A DNA stretch of 64,000 nucleotides from Hyperoodon ampullatus (GCA_949752795.1 OX457061.1:4895239-4959238), one strand, 5' to 3'; numbered from the stretch's first letter, positions 33,761 to 45,395 are shown. Notes: a model not told the origin generated them from the letters alone. Numbers and translations are program-made.

Positions 33761-34925
33761 AACTTTTCTTATTGTAGCATAATATACATAACATGAGATT
33801 TACCATTTTAACCATTTGTTAAATGTTTTTTTAAATTATTTTATTTTATTTATTTATTTTTGGTTGCGTTGGGTCTTCGTTGCTACGTGTGGGCTTTCTC
33901 TAGTTGTGGTGAGCGGGGGCTACTATTCATTGCAGTGCGCGGGCTTCTCATTGCGGTGGCTTCTCTTGTTGCAGAACATGGGCTCTAGGCACATGAGCTT
34001 CAGTAGTTGTGGTATGTGGGCTTCAGTAGTTGTGGCACGCGAGCTTCAGTAGTTGTGGCTCACTGGCTCTAGAGCGCAGGCTCAGTAGTTGTGGCGCACG
34101 GACTTAGTTGCTCCGCGGCATGGGGGATCTTCCCGGACCAGGGCTCGAACGCATGTCCCCTGCATTGGCAGGAGGATTCTTAATCACTGTACCACCAGGG
34201 AAGCCCAATTTTAACCGTTTTTAAGTGCACAGTTCAGTGGCATTAAGTACATTCACGGTGCTGTGCAACCGTCACCACGATACGTCCACAGAACTTTCCA
34301 TCTTCCCAAACTGAAACTCTGCCCCCATGAAACACTAATTCCCCATCCCCCTCCCCCCAGCCCCTGCACCCACCATTCTACTTCCTGTCTCTGAGAATTG
34401 GGCCACTCTCGATACCCCACATCAGTGAAATCATACAGTATTTGTCCTTTTGTGTCTGGCTTATTTCACTTACATAATGTCTTTAAGGTTCATCCACGTT
34501 GCAGCTTGTGTTGGGATTTCCTTCCTTTTTAAGACTGAGTAACATTCCGTTGTGTGGATGGACCGCGTTTTGTTTATCTATCATCCGTCAAGGGACATTT
34601 ACGTTGTGTCCGCCTCTTGGCTGTTGTGAATAATGCTGCTGTGAACACGGGTGTACAAACATCTGTTCAAGTCCCTGTTTTTGATTCTTTGGAGAATATA
34701 CCCAGGATGGAATGACTGGATCAAATGGCAATTCTATGTTTAATTTTTTGAGGACCCCTCCACAGCGGCCGCACCATTTTACTTTCCCACCAGCAGCGCA
34801 CAAGGGTTCGTAGTTGTCCACACCCTCACCATACCTGCTGTATTCTGGCTTTTTGATCATTGCCCTCCTGGTGGGTGTGAGACGTTTGCTGCTGCTTTTG
34901 ATTCTGTGAGCCCCATTTCCTTCCA
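33761..34925 (-). mobile_element. L1 LINE, antisense, split by a long-form SINE
   Basis: 'ATTGTAGCATAATATACATA', then after the SINE AAGTGCACAGTTCAGTGGCA, GTGCAACCGTCACCACGATA and further ORF2-tail blocks such as TAATGCTGCTGTGAACACGG form a reverse-orientation L1 3' portion. A related 3' end occurs at 38,050-38,422, so both derive from related L1 subfamilies. Confidence 0.8.
33805..34220 (-). mobile_element. CHR SINE, long form with internal repeats
   Basis: This reverse-orientation SINE is at 33818-34207, about 390 bases, nearly twice the length of the short form at 29176. Its middle holds repeated modules containing CAGTAGTTGTGG (five near-copies between 33,998 and 34,095). The head reads, on the - strand, GGGCTTCCCTGGTGGTACAG. 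The flanks are a 13-bp direct repeat with one mismatch (ATTTTAACCATTT, ATTTTAACCGTTT), showing insertion into the L1. Confidence 0.9.
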
Positions 34926-35747
34926 CAAATCCTTCTTTATTCTTCCTGATATTAGCCAGCATCACTTTCTGTTGCTTAGACCCCAATAACCCTGACTGAT
35001 CCAGGAGGGGAGACTGTCCTGTGTTTCTGAACCACGGGGCCACGAGGAGCTCATCGGAGCCAGCCCCCTTTCAGCTGCAGTAGGACCTCCTGTGTGCAGG
35101 GCCCTGGGGGAGCGGGGAGGGGCTACGCCCATGCTCAGAGGGCTCCCCTGCTCGACAGGAGTACAAGGCTACTTGGAGGATGAGCTGCGTGCCTGGAAAA
35201 CACACACCCCGCTCCCTTCAATCTGAATTTCCAGGGTTGGGAACCTGAATGTACGGTAGCGTTGAGAACCATGGACCACAAAGAGGCCGCAGTGGCTGGC
35301 CCGGAGGGTGTGGCTGAGGGAGGGCAGACGAGGCTGGGGGATGGGCGCAGGTAGAAGCAGCATCACAGACGATGGAGCACAGAGGGGCCGGAGCACAGCT
35401 GGGCAGCCCAGAGCGAGAGAAGGTAGAGTCCCCAGGTCACCCAGACGCCAACCGTGACCCAGCCGCCGCTCCCTGGCCTGGGTCTCCGGGAAAGCCACTT
35501 CCTCTGAGTTTCACAGCCCTCGTCTGTTAAGTGGTAATAAAACATCCCGTCCCAGCCAGAGCAGCTGGAACCTGGGCGCGGTGGGCAGCCCGTGGGGAGC
35601 TAGGCCAGCAGCGGCTCCCAGAGGTTTCCTTTCAGGGTCCTGGGACGGGCTTGGGGCCCAGCTGTGCCCTGAGAGGAGGAGGTCATTGCCACCGTCTGGC
35701 CCAGGCGGCTCTGGCCCTGTTGTACCTCGTGCTGCTGTGTCTCCCGC
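34926..35747. other. Intergenic with L2 and MIR scraps
   Basis: A reverse L2-like patch (35,060-35,140) and a reverse MIR (35,455-35,545: CCGGGAAAGCCACTTCCTCT, CGTCTGTTAAGTGGTAATAA) are visible. No gene is recognised. Confidence 0.5.
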
Positions 35748-36172
35748 TGAAGTGGGTTGAATGGTGGCGCCCCCCCACACACACAGAGATGTGTCCACCC
35801 AGAACCTCAGCTCAACCTTATTTGGAATAAGAGTCTTTTCAGCTGTAATTAAAGTAAGGATCTTGAGATCATCTTGAATTAGGGTGGACCCTAAATCCAG
35901 TGACAGGTGTCCTTATAGAAAGGAGAGACACAGATTCAGAAACACAAAGGAGAACACAGCGTGTGAAGATGGAAGCAGAGACCGCAGTGATGTGTCCACA
36001 AACCAAGGAAGGCTGGGGCGTGCCGGAGCCTCCAGACGCTAGGAGAGGGGACGCAGCAGGTTCTCCCTCGGAGCCTCTGTCTGCTGACACTTTGGACGCT
36101 GGCCTCCTGAACTATGAGAAGGTACATTTCTGTCATCTTGAGCCACGCGGTCTGTTGGCATCTATTATGGAT
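35748..36172 (+). mobile_element. MLT1-type (ERVL-MaLR) solo LTR
   Basis: 'TGAAGTGGGTTGAATGGTGG', AACCTTATTTGGAATAAGAG, TTAGGGTGGACCCTAAATCC and TGACAGGTGTCCTTATAGAA are landmark blocks of MLT1 LTRs. It is old and diverged with no internal sequence. A 'CTCCTGAACTATGAGAAGG' block marks its 3' part. Confidence 0.8.
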
Positions 36173-37455
36173 ACATCGCCCTCCCAGGCCCATCTCCAGC
36201 TTCTCTGAGGGCAGGGCTGCCCAGTGGCCACCCACCCACCTCCACTCTCTTGCTTTGGCTCTCCCCTGCCCTCCGCTTAGCCAGCTGTTGAGGCCTGGAC
36301 GGAGCAGCTCAGAACTTCCTGTTCAGGAGCCAGACCACCCGCCGCTGGGACGGGGTTGTGGGCTGGGAGTGGCCGTCTCGTCAGCTCCACAGGAAGCTTG
36401 TGATGTGGCTGAAACTATCCCCACCCAAGGTGACTGTCTCATGACAAACCTGGCGCTGGCATCAATTATTCCCAAGGAGCATCTGGGAACGCGCTCAAAA
36501 CACACGGGCTGGGGTTTTTTGTTGTTACCCCCTCCCCTGACTTTAAAGACATTTGTCAAATCTGCGCCTGGCAGAGAAACAGAGAGACGGGGCACTGGGG
36601 AGGGGCGGGGAGCAGAGAGCCCAGGGCTCCGCCAGCACGGGCACAGGGCTCTCACGGCGGCCTTGAAAGCCACGTCGCTGCTGCTCTGCACAGAGAGAGC
36701 CGTCGGCCAGCCGCCGGGGCCTTTGATTCCTCTCTGACAGGGTGCTGACAGATTGATCTGGCGCCCGTACATAATTCATGAGCCCCTGAGCAGCTGTGAA
36801 TTCTGAGCAGACCTCTTCCACCGCGAAGCTGGGCTGGAGCGAAGGGTGTGGGGAGCGGGTATGGGTGGGGAGACGGGACCTGCCCCCGCCTGTCCCTCTG
36901 CTGGTCCCCCCACTGCTGTCGCCCCCAGATGTTTCTCCAGGAGGTGGAAAAGAGCTAAAGCGAGATTCTGGGGCTGGGAGAGAGCGGTCCTCGGAAAAGC
37001 GGTCCAGGGTCTGCCATCCCAGAGACAAGGGCCACAGGACACAGCCCGCCCCCTCCATGTCAGCCTGACCGCGCCCTTCCAGAGGGCTTACGGAGTCGGG
37101 GCTGCAGGACCCCTCCGTCCTGCAGACCCACTAGCTGGATGACCTTGGACAGGTCACACAGGCTGCCTGAGCCCCGCCCTCTCCCTGCAGAATCCCAGTG
37201 ACAATGTGGGGTGAGGCACTTTCCCTCCACGGGCGAGCACCTTGGGCCATCGCTGTTAGAGGTGATGGATTCTTCTAGCACATCCCATCTTTTCCACTTG
37301 GCTCCCTGGGGGTGACGGCACCACTTCCTGGGGTCTGGCTACAGACGGGCTTTAAGGACCCAGTTCACACTCGGATCAGGATCCAAACCAAACAGGAATA
37401 GAGCCACAGCAGGTGAAGGAGGCCTTTGCAAACGCAGTGTCAGGGAACCTAGAGA
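36173..37455. other. Intergenic, no gene recognised
   Basis: The 207-residue open frame at 36114-36737 (+) starts within the LTR and has no known domain. Opposite-strand frames of about 150-170 residues are equally anonymous. A reverse MIR-like patch is at 37,125-37,210. The parts 36,400-36,540 and 36,720-36,790 look unique. Confidence 0.45.
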
Positions 37456-37590
37456 CAGGGGTTCCCAAGCCCAGTGAACCGTCAGACCACCTGGAATTTT
37501 TACCGTGCAGCACCCGGGCCCCCTAGGGACTCCGAGTCGGAGGTCTGGGTGGCCAGGAATCCACGCGGGCCTCCCAGTCATGACCCCGGT
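37456..37590 (+). mobile_element. MER5A-like hAT-Charlie remnant
   Basis: 'CAGGGGTTCCCAAGCCCAGT', GCAGCACCCGGGCCCCCTAG and GAGTCGGAGGTCTGGGTGGC follow the MER5A order (head, Pro-like CCC block, TGG block). It is diverged and 3'-truncated. Confidence 0.55.
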
Positions 37591-37739
37591 GGCCACTGCC
37601 CGGCCAGAAACGGCTTCCTCAGAAGAGGCCCCGGCACATTCCACAGAGTATTTTCCAATTGGAGTATGGCTTGAGGTGTTTTTGCAAAACAAGTAGGTTG
37701 TCCTTATTTTTCCAATATTTCTGTTTGGTTGAGGACATT

Positions 37740-38028
37740 GATTTTTTTTTTCCCTCATAGTATTTATTATTAATAGAATTTTTTTCCAAATTACAAAAGT
37801 AATATGTACATAAATGTTTGTTTTATTTTTCTCCATGCTTTTCTGTATTTGAAATTTTTCAAATTAAAAAAGCAATATATATCCCATGCCAAAAAAAGTG
37901 GGAAATAGCAAAGCAGAAAGAGAACTATCTCCCACAATTCCTTCACCCGGAGGTGACGGCCATGAATGAGCGGGTTGGTCTGTGCCTTTCCAGGACTGTG
38001 ACCGTGTGAACACAGAGACATCCTATTT
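37740..38028 (-). repeat. Old L1 fragment, antisense (left part)
   Basis: 'AATTACAAAAGTAATATGTA', AGAGAACTATCTCCCACAAT and similar blocks are the reverse-strand 3' region of an old L1. It is interrupted by a younger L1 at 38029-38422 and resumes to about 38,525. Confidence 0.55.
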
Positions 38029-38437
38029 TATTGTATTCTTTTTTTTTTTTTTTTTTTTACTGTGGTAAAATATACATAGCACAAAATTTACCATTCTAAC
38101 CATTTTTAAGTGTACAGTTCAGGGGCATTAAGTACATTCACATTGCTGTTCAGCCATCACCACCATCCATCTCCAGACCTTTTCATCTCCCCAAACTGTA
38201 TCTCTGCCCCATTAAACACTAATTCCCAGTTTCCCCTCCCCCAGCCCCTGACAACCACCATTCTACTACCTGTCTGTATGGATTCGATTTCTCTAGGGAC
38301 CTCATACACGTGGAATCATACAGTGTTTGTCCTTCTGTGTCTGGCTTGTTTCACGTAGCAAAATATCCTCCAGGTTCCTCCAAGCTGTAGCATGAGTCAG
38401 GATTTCCTTACTTCTTAATGCTGAGACATCCTATTTA
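38015..38437 (-). mobile_element. 5'-truncated L1 insertion with target duplication
   Basis: An antisense L1 3' end lies at 38029-38422. It starts with a run of about 20 T (its A tail) and ends abruptly in L1 sequence. It is flanked by GAGACATCCTATTT on both sides (38015-38028 and 38423-38436), a clear target-site duplication. About 390 bases survive, so the insertion was heavily 5'-truncated. It lies inside an older antisense L1. Confidence 0.88.
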
Positions 38438-38525
38438 TGAAATGAAATTATGTCGTGTGGTACAGACTGCTCTGTACCCACTTCTTTTTCGCACAGCGTT
38501 AGATTGCAAACATTCTCCCGTCAGA
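38438..38525 (-). repeat. Old L1 fragment, antisense (right part)
   Basis: This continues the fragment from 37740 beyond the younger insertion, with TGGTACAGACTGCTCTGTAC and CACTTCTTTTTCGCACAGCG. Confidence 0.5.
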
Positions 38526-38948
38526 AAGTGAAATGTAACCTGGTTCCTCCTACTTCTTCTCCCAGCAGTTACACCCTCCTGGAAGCAGCCCTGGCCCAGG
38601 AGCAGCAGGCTCTGATCCTCTGTGTCGGGGGTCCTCAAGACCACCCCCAGGACTGGTGATTCACTGAAAGGCTGGCAGGACTCAGCATATAGTTGTATCA
38701 CAGCTATGACTTATTACAGCAAAAGGACACAAAGCAAAATCAGCAAAGGGGAAGGCGGATGGGACAAAATCCAGAAGAAGCCAGGTGCGGGCTTCCAAGA
38801 GTCTTCTCCCAGTGGAGTCATGCAGGATGCTCTTGTAGTGTTGTCCCCCAGGGAAGCTCCTTAGAGACTCAGCACCCAGGGTTTTTATTGGCAGCTGGTC
38901 ACGTAGCCACCTTCTGCCCAGCACATGCCAGAAATCCAGATTCCCCTG

Positions 38949-39037
38949 GACTTCCCTGGTGGTCCAGCAGTTAAGACTCCACGCTCCCAGTGCAGGGGGC
39001 CCAGGTTCAATCCCTAGTCAGGGAACTAGATCCCACA
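38949..39037 (+). mobile_element. Truncated CHR-related SINE head
   Basis: It reads GGACTTCCCTGGTGGTCCAG, then CAGTTAAGACTCCACGCTCC and GGTTCAATCCC, an older CHR-related subfamily with recognisable A and B boxes. It stops after GATCCCACA, losing the 3' half and the tail, exactly where the palindrome starts. Confidence 0.85.
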
Positions 39038-39069
39038 TGTTGGTGCAAACCACATGGTTTGCACCAACA
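39038..39069. repeat. Perfect 32-bp palindrome (15-bp arms)
   Basis: The left arm TGTTGGTGCAAACCA (39038-39052) and right arm TGGTTTGCACCAACA (39055-39069) are exact reverse complements separated by two bases (CA). The right arm appears native to the surrounding LTR-like repeat, so the left arm looks like an inverted copy made at the broken SINE end. Confidence 0.95.
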
Positions 39070-39399
39070 ATTTGGGCACAGTGAGCCACTCATATATTAG
39101 GGAGTGGTGGGCACTCTCCCAAAATCCAAGTTCCCAGATGCCAGTCCAAGGCCCACCTTGCATGCAGGCCTTTCAAAGGGTAGCTGTCTCAGGCCTGCTA
39201 TGGCACAGCTACCTCTTTCCTGCACACACACCAAAGTCTAGGGTTTTTAAAGTCCAAGATTTAAAACAAAGTTGAAGACCATTTGGCCATGACGGGCCCC
39301 TTTTCCACAGGCCGACTCAGCTGGGGGCAGAACAGCTGTATCTTTAGGGCAGGTGGGCAAGGTTTAGAATTGCCATTATTTTATTCTTGTGAATTAGCT

Positions 39400-40895
39400 G
39401 TAAATTTGAAAGTCGGAAGAAGCCTATGAAGACACCCAAGACCTTTACACTGAAACATACAAAATGTTATTGAGAGAAATTAATGAGGTTATAGAGGAAT
39501 ATACTCTGTTCATGGATTGGAAAACTACAATACTGTAAATATGCTTTCCCCCTGATTAATACCTAAACTCAATGCAATGCCAACCAAAATGCCAGTGGTT
39601 TCTTTTTGGTAGAAATTGACAAGCTGATGTAAAATTTTATATGAAAAAGCAAAGAGCCAAGAACAAACAAGAAGACCTTGAAAACAGAGCAAGATGGCAC
39701 CTATTCTGAGGCCGTGGTAATTAGGACAGCATGGGATTGGCACAAGGATAGACATTCTGACCAATGGAACAGAGAGATTCCAAAAACAGAAGCTCCCCCC
39801 ACCCACCCAGCACAGTCAACAGGGGCACCCCTACAGTATAATGGTGAAAGGAAGTCACCTCAAAAACATACCTCACAAATTACAAAAAACACACTCCACG
39901 TGGATCACAGCTCTACATGTGAAAGGCAAAGCAATAAAGCATTTAGAGGATGCATCTTTGTGACCTCAGAATAGGCAAAGATGTCTTAAATATGGCAAAA
40001 AAAAAAGCACTAACCATAAATTTAAAAAATTAATAGATTGGACTGTTGTAAGAATATCTACTCAACAGAAGAACCTACTAAGAGAAGGAAAAGGTAATCC
40101 ACAGAATAGAAGTTATTTGCAATAAAAGGACTTGTATTTAAAACATGCCTATAAACCAGTAAGAAAAAGACAAACATACCAGGAGAAAAAAAGGGCCAGA
40201 ACCATGGCCCAGAAAAATGGTCAATAACCATATAACAAGAGGCTCAACCTCATTGGCCATCGGGGAAATGCAAAGAGCAGCCATGGTGTGATCCCACTAC
40301 ACACCCCCTAGAACAGCTAAAATGAAAAGATGGAGAATACCAAGAAGTTGGCAAGGATGTGGAACAACTGCAGCTGTCATGCATTGCTGGTAGAAGGTAG
40401 ATTGGAACAACACTTTGGAAAACTGTGTGGCAAATCTAATAAAGCTGAACATATGCATACCCAATGACCCAGCAATTCTGCTCCAACCAGAAACGCATAA
40501 ACATGTTCAGGAAAGACATGCCTCAGACCATTCATAGCATGTTTATAATTAGCCAGAGGCCCAACAACAGTAGCAAGGGTAAACTGTCGTAGTCTCACCC
40601 AAAGGAATACTATACAGCAATGAGAATGAGTCATCTACCATGACAGGCAACAACATGGGTGAATCTCCCAGGCATGATTTTGAGTGACACAGGCCAGACA
40701 CAAAGAGGACATGCTGTATGATTTCACTTACAAGAAATGCACACATAGATGGGAGGGACCTTCTGGGGTGCTGGTTACATGGGCGTCCAGTGTGTGTAAA
40801 TTCATACACTCGTGGGCACTCATTCACATACTCACGTACGCTCTGGGCAGTTTCCTATGTGGGTTATACTTAAAGGCAAACAAACAAAAACTGGG
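39400..40895 (+). mobile_element. Old L1 LINE, sense (ORF2 3' part)
   Basis: The + strand carries L1 ORF2 landmarks in order: CATGGATTGGAAAACTACAA, AATGCAATGCCAACCAAAAT, CAGCATGGGATTGGCACAAG, CCTCATTGGCCATCGGGGAA, TTGGCAAGGATGTGGAACAA and AAAGGAATACTATACAGCAA. Frameshifts and stops break it throughout. It ends near 40,890 with an A-rich piece. It is the only sense-oriented L1 in the window. Confidence 0.85.
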
Positions 40896-43800
40896 GCGGG
40901 GGGGAAAGGTGGGGCATGCTCTGGGTTACCATACCCCACCAGGAGCCTTTTTCCTTACCTGACATTGTGATCTCTGACCTGGGTGACCTCTGAGGTGCCT
41001 TCACCTTGTCCCTGGAGGCCTCCAGTAGAATGTATTTGTTCCCAGCTGCAGTCCAGACTCATGCCAACAAGCCAGTGGATCAAAGTGTGATCATTTTTTG
41101 CTACATTCTAAAGGTTCTGGCAGTCCAGAAAGTTCTAAATCCTCCTGGGTGAGACCCAGCCCTGGCTCAAGGTCCAGTTCCAAGACTAGGAGTCCAAGAG
41201 GGACCAAGGGAAGAAACTGGGAAGATCCCACCCATACCTCCCCTGGGATAGAGGCTCCAGCTCCCTCCTGACCCGGGGCTGGCCCTATAGCCTTACACAC
41301 CAAAGCCAGGGCAGCCCAATTCCACCACAGATGCGTCTAGTAGCAGAGGCTTTAGAAGCCAGCGGCAGTAATCCCAGCCCTGCCTCTTACTGACTGTGTG
41401 ACCCCCGGCAAGTCACGTACCCTCTCTGGACTTCCGTCCCCTCATCTGTGACTAGTAACACCACCCATTGATGGGGCTGTTGCAGAAATTACCCTGAATC
41501 ACTTAGCACAGAGCCTGGCACGAGGTCAGCCCCCGGCACGTGGCACCTGGCACGTCACTGTGATTACCATCACCATTGCCTTTCTTACTCTCCTGTTCAT
41601 TTCCACTTCCAGATTCCTCTGCTCTGGATGAGGACCATGAGCCCCCGTTTCCTGAGCCCTGTAAGGTAGGACAAACAAAGGCGGAAAACCAATTTCCGAG
41701 ACGAACTCTTTTTAGCCAGTATGGTCAGCACAGCTAAGCAGGTCCAGTGCCGTACTTGCACACTTGTTCCTTCCTTTCTCTGACACATGTAATATACCCT
41801 CGATGTCGCAAGGACCTGCGCTGCCTCCCAACACCCACAGCGGGTCGGGGAAATGCACCTCTGCACGCGTCACGGAGGAAGATTTATTATTGCAGCATTG
41901 AGATGCAGAAGCAGCCCGAGGTCGTGGTTTGGGAGCCAAAGGCAGCTGGAGCTTGAATTTCATTTGGCTCTTATGAAAATGGTGCCGTAGATTCCGAATG
42001 GCCCCCCTCGTCTTCAGATCCCAGGGCAGTTCTTCTATGGTAATACAGACCAGCTCCAAAAGCTGTTCTCTGAAAAGGTTTATTAAAACCCCCAGCATTC
42101 TCCCTGCTGTGGCTCAGGCTAAAACCCAAAGTGCAGAAAGCCTTGGGCACCAGGGCATCACCACTAATGCCCAGTGGATGTGCCAGCTCAGGTTCTCAAA
42201 GGCTGTCACAGTCCCCTAAGTCCCTCCATGAAGCCCCCAGACTGTAGCTCTAGGACCGATGGGCCTGTAAGGCCCCCAGGGAAATCAAATTGACTTCTTG
42301 ACTGCCAGGGTAGGAAGGCGTCCGTCAGCTCAGGGCTAACAGGGTATAATCCAGCAGGGCAACGTGTGACAGGCAGGCCGCTGCTCCCCTGCCCACACCC
42401 TTGGCAGACATTGCTAATCAACCCCAGTGCCCTTTCCCAGTGGGCCCAAACATGGCTTCTGAATCCTTCTTAGCCCAGGGCTCCAGGCAGCCAGATCGAC
42501 TCGTGGCAGGCAGCCAGTGAAATGTCTGCCATCCCCGGTCAGGGGGAAGAACCCCAGGCTCTAGATCTACCCGATTACCCGTGATACCTCGAGGTGGTCA
42601 TTGAACTCACTGGCCTCTATTTTCTGGTCTCTAAAACGGGGATGAATTCACGGGTGGGGCTGGTGATTCATCTGGCTTCGAACGCTCCCCATTGGCTGAG
42701 AGCCAGTTCCTGCCATGGCTGTGAGACCCTGGGCCACTTCCAGGCCTCTGTTTTGTAAGGTGGGGACAGTGTCAGGCCCATCTCAGAGGTGCATGCGTAG
42801 GAGGCACTTAGCCTGGTCCCTGCAAGTAAGAAGTGCTGAAAAAGTGGGGGCAGCATTGCTGTTTTCTTACTCAATGTACCGAAGGGCCATCTAGCATCAT
42901 TCATGCCACTAAACCAGCCTAAGAAAAAGAGTCAAAGTCTCTTCCTCCCTTCCCCCTCCTTCCCTGCCCCCAGTGTGTCAGACACACGCAGAGGAAAGAC
43001 TGGTCCATCTCAGGATACTGACCGTGAACTTGGGAAGCTGCTTGGACACCGTCAGGCCCTCAGAACTGGATGGTTCACTGTGAAGGGTCCACTATTCCAT
43101 GGATGTGAAATGACCTGCGCCCCCTCCACCCCTCCATATGCCTCATGGCAACTGCTTAGAGTGTGGCCGGGCCCAGAGGGGTAAAGGTGCTCAGTGGAGC
43201 TGAGGGCAATCCAGGAAGGCTCCCTGGGGGAGGAGAGGTGGGCCCCACCTGGGACAGGGTCATAGGAGTGTGACCCTTGGAGTGGCCACCATAGTGGCCA
43301 CTTGGTCACCTAATTACTTCTACTAGGATGGTGTCAAACCCCAGAGGAAGGTGGCATTGAGGGAGGGGAGGAAACCCTGGCCATTTCACGGGAAAAGCAC
43401 TGCTCCCGGGCCATGGCAGCGTATGATGACATCCATGGGGACACAGCCAGGCCACCTCCCTCACTCCTGCTTAATGGCCAAGGAGGCCCCCCTGCCTTGT
43501 CTCTCTTTCCCCTCCCCCTCTGCATCTCCCTGCTTTCCCTCCTCATCTGGCCCTTCTGCTTGTCTGCAGGAAGGGGAGATGGGGACAGAGATGCCTGTCA
43601 CCCGGCTGTACCCTCGCCATCTCCCTCTCCATGCCAGGCCCTGGTCAGCCTCCCCCCTCCGCCTTCTGGGCGGAGACAGGCGACTCCCCTCCCGGGTATC
43701 GGGGGAGCCTGGGCTGCCTCCCAGTGCCCTCTGCCTAAGAATGTTTGGAAGCTGCCTCTGGGTCGGTGCCAGGAGCTCTGCACAGACTGGCAGGTTGGCC

Positions 43801-44300
43801 AGGGTCGCTGCTCCTGCAGGCAGGTCCTGGAAAATTCCAACCGTCCCATGGCCTCAAGATGCTGGCTGTCCAGAGCTCCCCCCTCCCCAGTGCTCTCACC
43901 GGCCAGGCCCTCAGGAATACCAGCAGCACTGGGAGAAGGCAGCTTGGCTTATGGAGAAACATAGGTTCTAGGTTCTCGGGCACAGTGACCTTGGCCGAGT
44001 CCCTCGGCCTCTCTGGGCCTCCACTCCCTCTAGAAGCCAGTCCAGCCGTGAACACGGTTGGCCAGTCCAAGGGCAAAAAGTTAGGTATTTTCTCAAAGCA
44101 GCCAGGTTGGTAGGAGTCTGGAAATGTCTGCCCCTCCCCAGGCCTCGAGCTGTATTCCCATAGCCCTGCTGCCGTTGCTGGGGAGACAAGGTTTTGGGGC
44201 TGATGAATTTTTCGAATGCTCTACCAGCTCCTGGTATAGAAAGTAAGCACAGCAGCAGCAGCAGCAACTAGGAAGGGCAGGGCGTGCCGCATGCTGGGCA
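40896..44300. other. Intergenic with several MIR fragments
   Basis: Reverse MIR pieces are seen at 41375-41530 (ACTGTGTGACCCCCGGCAAG, CCCTCATCTGTGACTAGTAA), 42690-42840 and 43968-44030. The 206- and 183-residue frames at 43351-43971 (+) overlap each other in a CT-rich patch and resemble no protein. No gene is called. Confidence 0.5.
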
Positions 44301-44314
44301 CCAGCCTAGAGGCT

Positions 44315-44470
44315 TCACCTATGGAGCCCATGTGGTCCTCAGAGCAGTCCTGGGGGATATGAATCGGCACCAGTTACCGCCCACATTTCACAGAGGAGGA
44401 AGCTCAGAGAGGTCAAGAGGCTTATCCAAGGTCACACAGCCAGGGAGTGGAGAAGCTGCATTTCACGCCT
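44315..44470 (+). repeat. MIR SINE
   Basis: 'CCCACATTTCACAGAGGAGG', AAGCTCAGAGAGGTCAAGAG and CCAAGGTCACACAGCCAGGG are the MIR core and 3' part, well preserved. Confidence 0.85.
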
Positions 44471-44799
44471 TATCTTTGGGGGACACCAGCGTCTCCTCAC
44501 TCTCCCTCCTCCCACCCCCTCATTCGTCACATTCAGCCTGAAAATCTCTTGCCCCAAGAGCCAGTCCTGAAATGTCACCGTTACTGCCCAGTTCCCATGG
44601 CTAATGGCAAAGTCTTTCTCATCAACGCCGCCTCCTGCTGGGGAGAAGCCGTTCTGTGCCTGAACTCTGCCGTCGGAGAGGGATTGGGATCCTCTCCTAA
44701 GACCATAGAGAAGGACCCTGCTTCTAGGATGGAGGTGAGGGGACAGGAGCACAGTGCAGGGAAGTTGTGGGCTGAGAGTCAGGAACCGAGACTGTTAAG
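44471..44799. other. Intergenic, nothing recognised
   Basis: The long open frame 44447-45115 (+) begins inside the preceding MIR and passes through the next one, so it is not a gene. I see nothing else. Confidence 0.5.
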
Positions 44800-44935
44800 G
44801 ACCTATTTCGTGCCAGGCAGTTTTGTGAATGTCTTCGCATTGCACACAGTAGGGGTCTTCACCCCCAACCCACAGATGAGGAAACTGAGCCTCCAGAGGT
44901 TAAGTGAGCCCCTCGAGATTGTGCTGCTGGCTTCC
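44800..44935 (+). repeat. MIR SINE
   Basis: 'GGACCTATTTCGTGCCAGGC', CACAGATGAGGAAACTGAGC and CCAGAGGTTAAGTGAGCCCC are MIR landmarks in forward orientation. Confidence 0.8.
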
Positions 44936-45395
44936 ATCCCAGCTGGGCATCTCCTGGTGTCTGAGCAGCTCTGGGGAAGCCATGGGCTCCCGGGGCAGCG
45001 GGTCCGTGCAGGCGTAGGTAGCCGGCTTCCTGCAGGGCGCCCACCCCTCCTTGTTCTTCCCAAAGGCTCCGCTGGCCCAGGACGCAGAGGGGCCGGTGGT
45101 GAGTGCTCTGAGTAGCTCCTCTCAGAGTCATTGGGCTGGACTGGAGCCACTGCCACCGACTGTGCCTGCAGCCCAGAGCCTTCCAGGTCTCCACAGGGCC
45201 CTGCCTACCCGGCCAGCTCAGGGCAGCTGCCGCTTTGCATGGCTCCGGGGCAGCCAGAGGAGGTCCCCTGCTCCCACCCTGGGGCAAGAATAAGCAGCAT
45301 CCAGGCCTGCAGAGAGAGAGGGACTGGCAGAATCGCTGGCCCCCCTGGCAGCCAAGCCCGCCCTGTGCCAGGCCCTGCACCCAGGGCTCCTTGGC
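44936..45395. other. Intergenic, nothing recognised
   Basis: GC-rich sequence with chance frames on both strands; no repeat assigned. Confidence 0.4.

Larger units (their letters stand above)
38635..39290. repeat. LTR-like repeat, interrupted by truncated SINE
   Basis: 'GTGATTCACTGAAAGGCTGG', ACTTATTACAGCAAAAGGAC, CCAGTGGAGTCATGCAGGAT and CAGGGTTTTTATTGGCAGCT form a pattern I know from mammalian retroviral-type LTRs, though I do not name the family. No internal coding region follows. A SINE piece (38949-39037) and a palindrome (39038-39069) interrupt it; sequence of the same character resumes after 39,070. Confidence 0.55.

Noticed and set aside
36114..36737. 207-residue open frame on the + strand
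   Set aside because: It begins inside an MLT1 LTR and has no recognisable domain.
39525..39806. 93-residue open frame on the - strand
   Set aside because: It is antisense to a sense-oriented L1 ORF2 remnant and therefore a shadow frame.
44447..45115. 222-residue open frame on the + strand
   Set aside because: It starts in one MIR and runs through another; no similarity to any protein I know.
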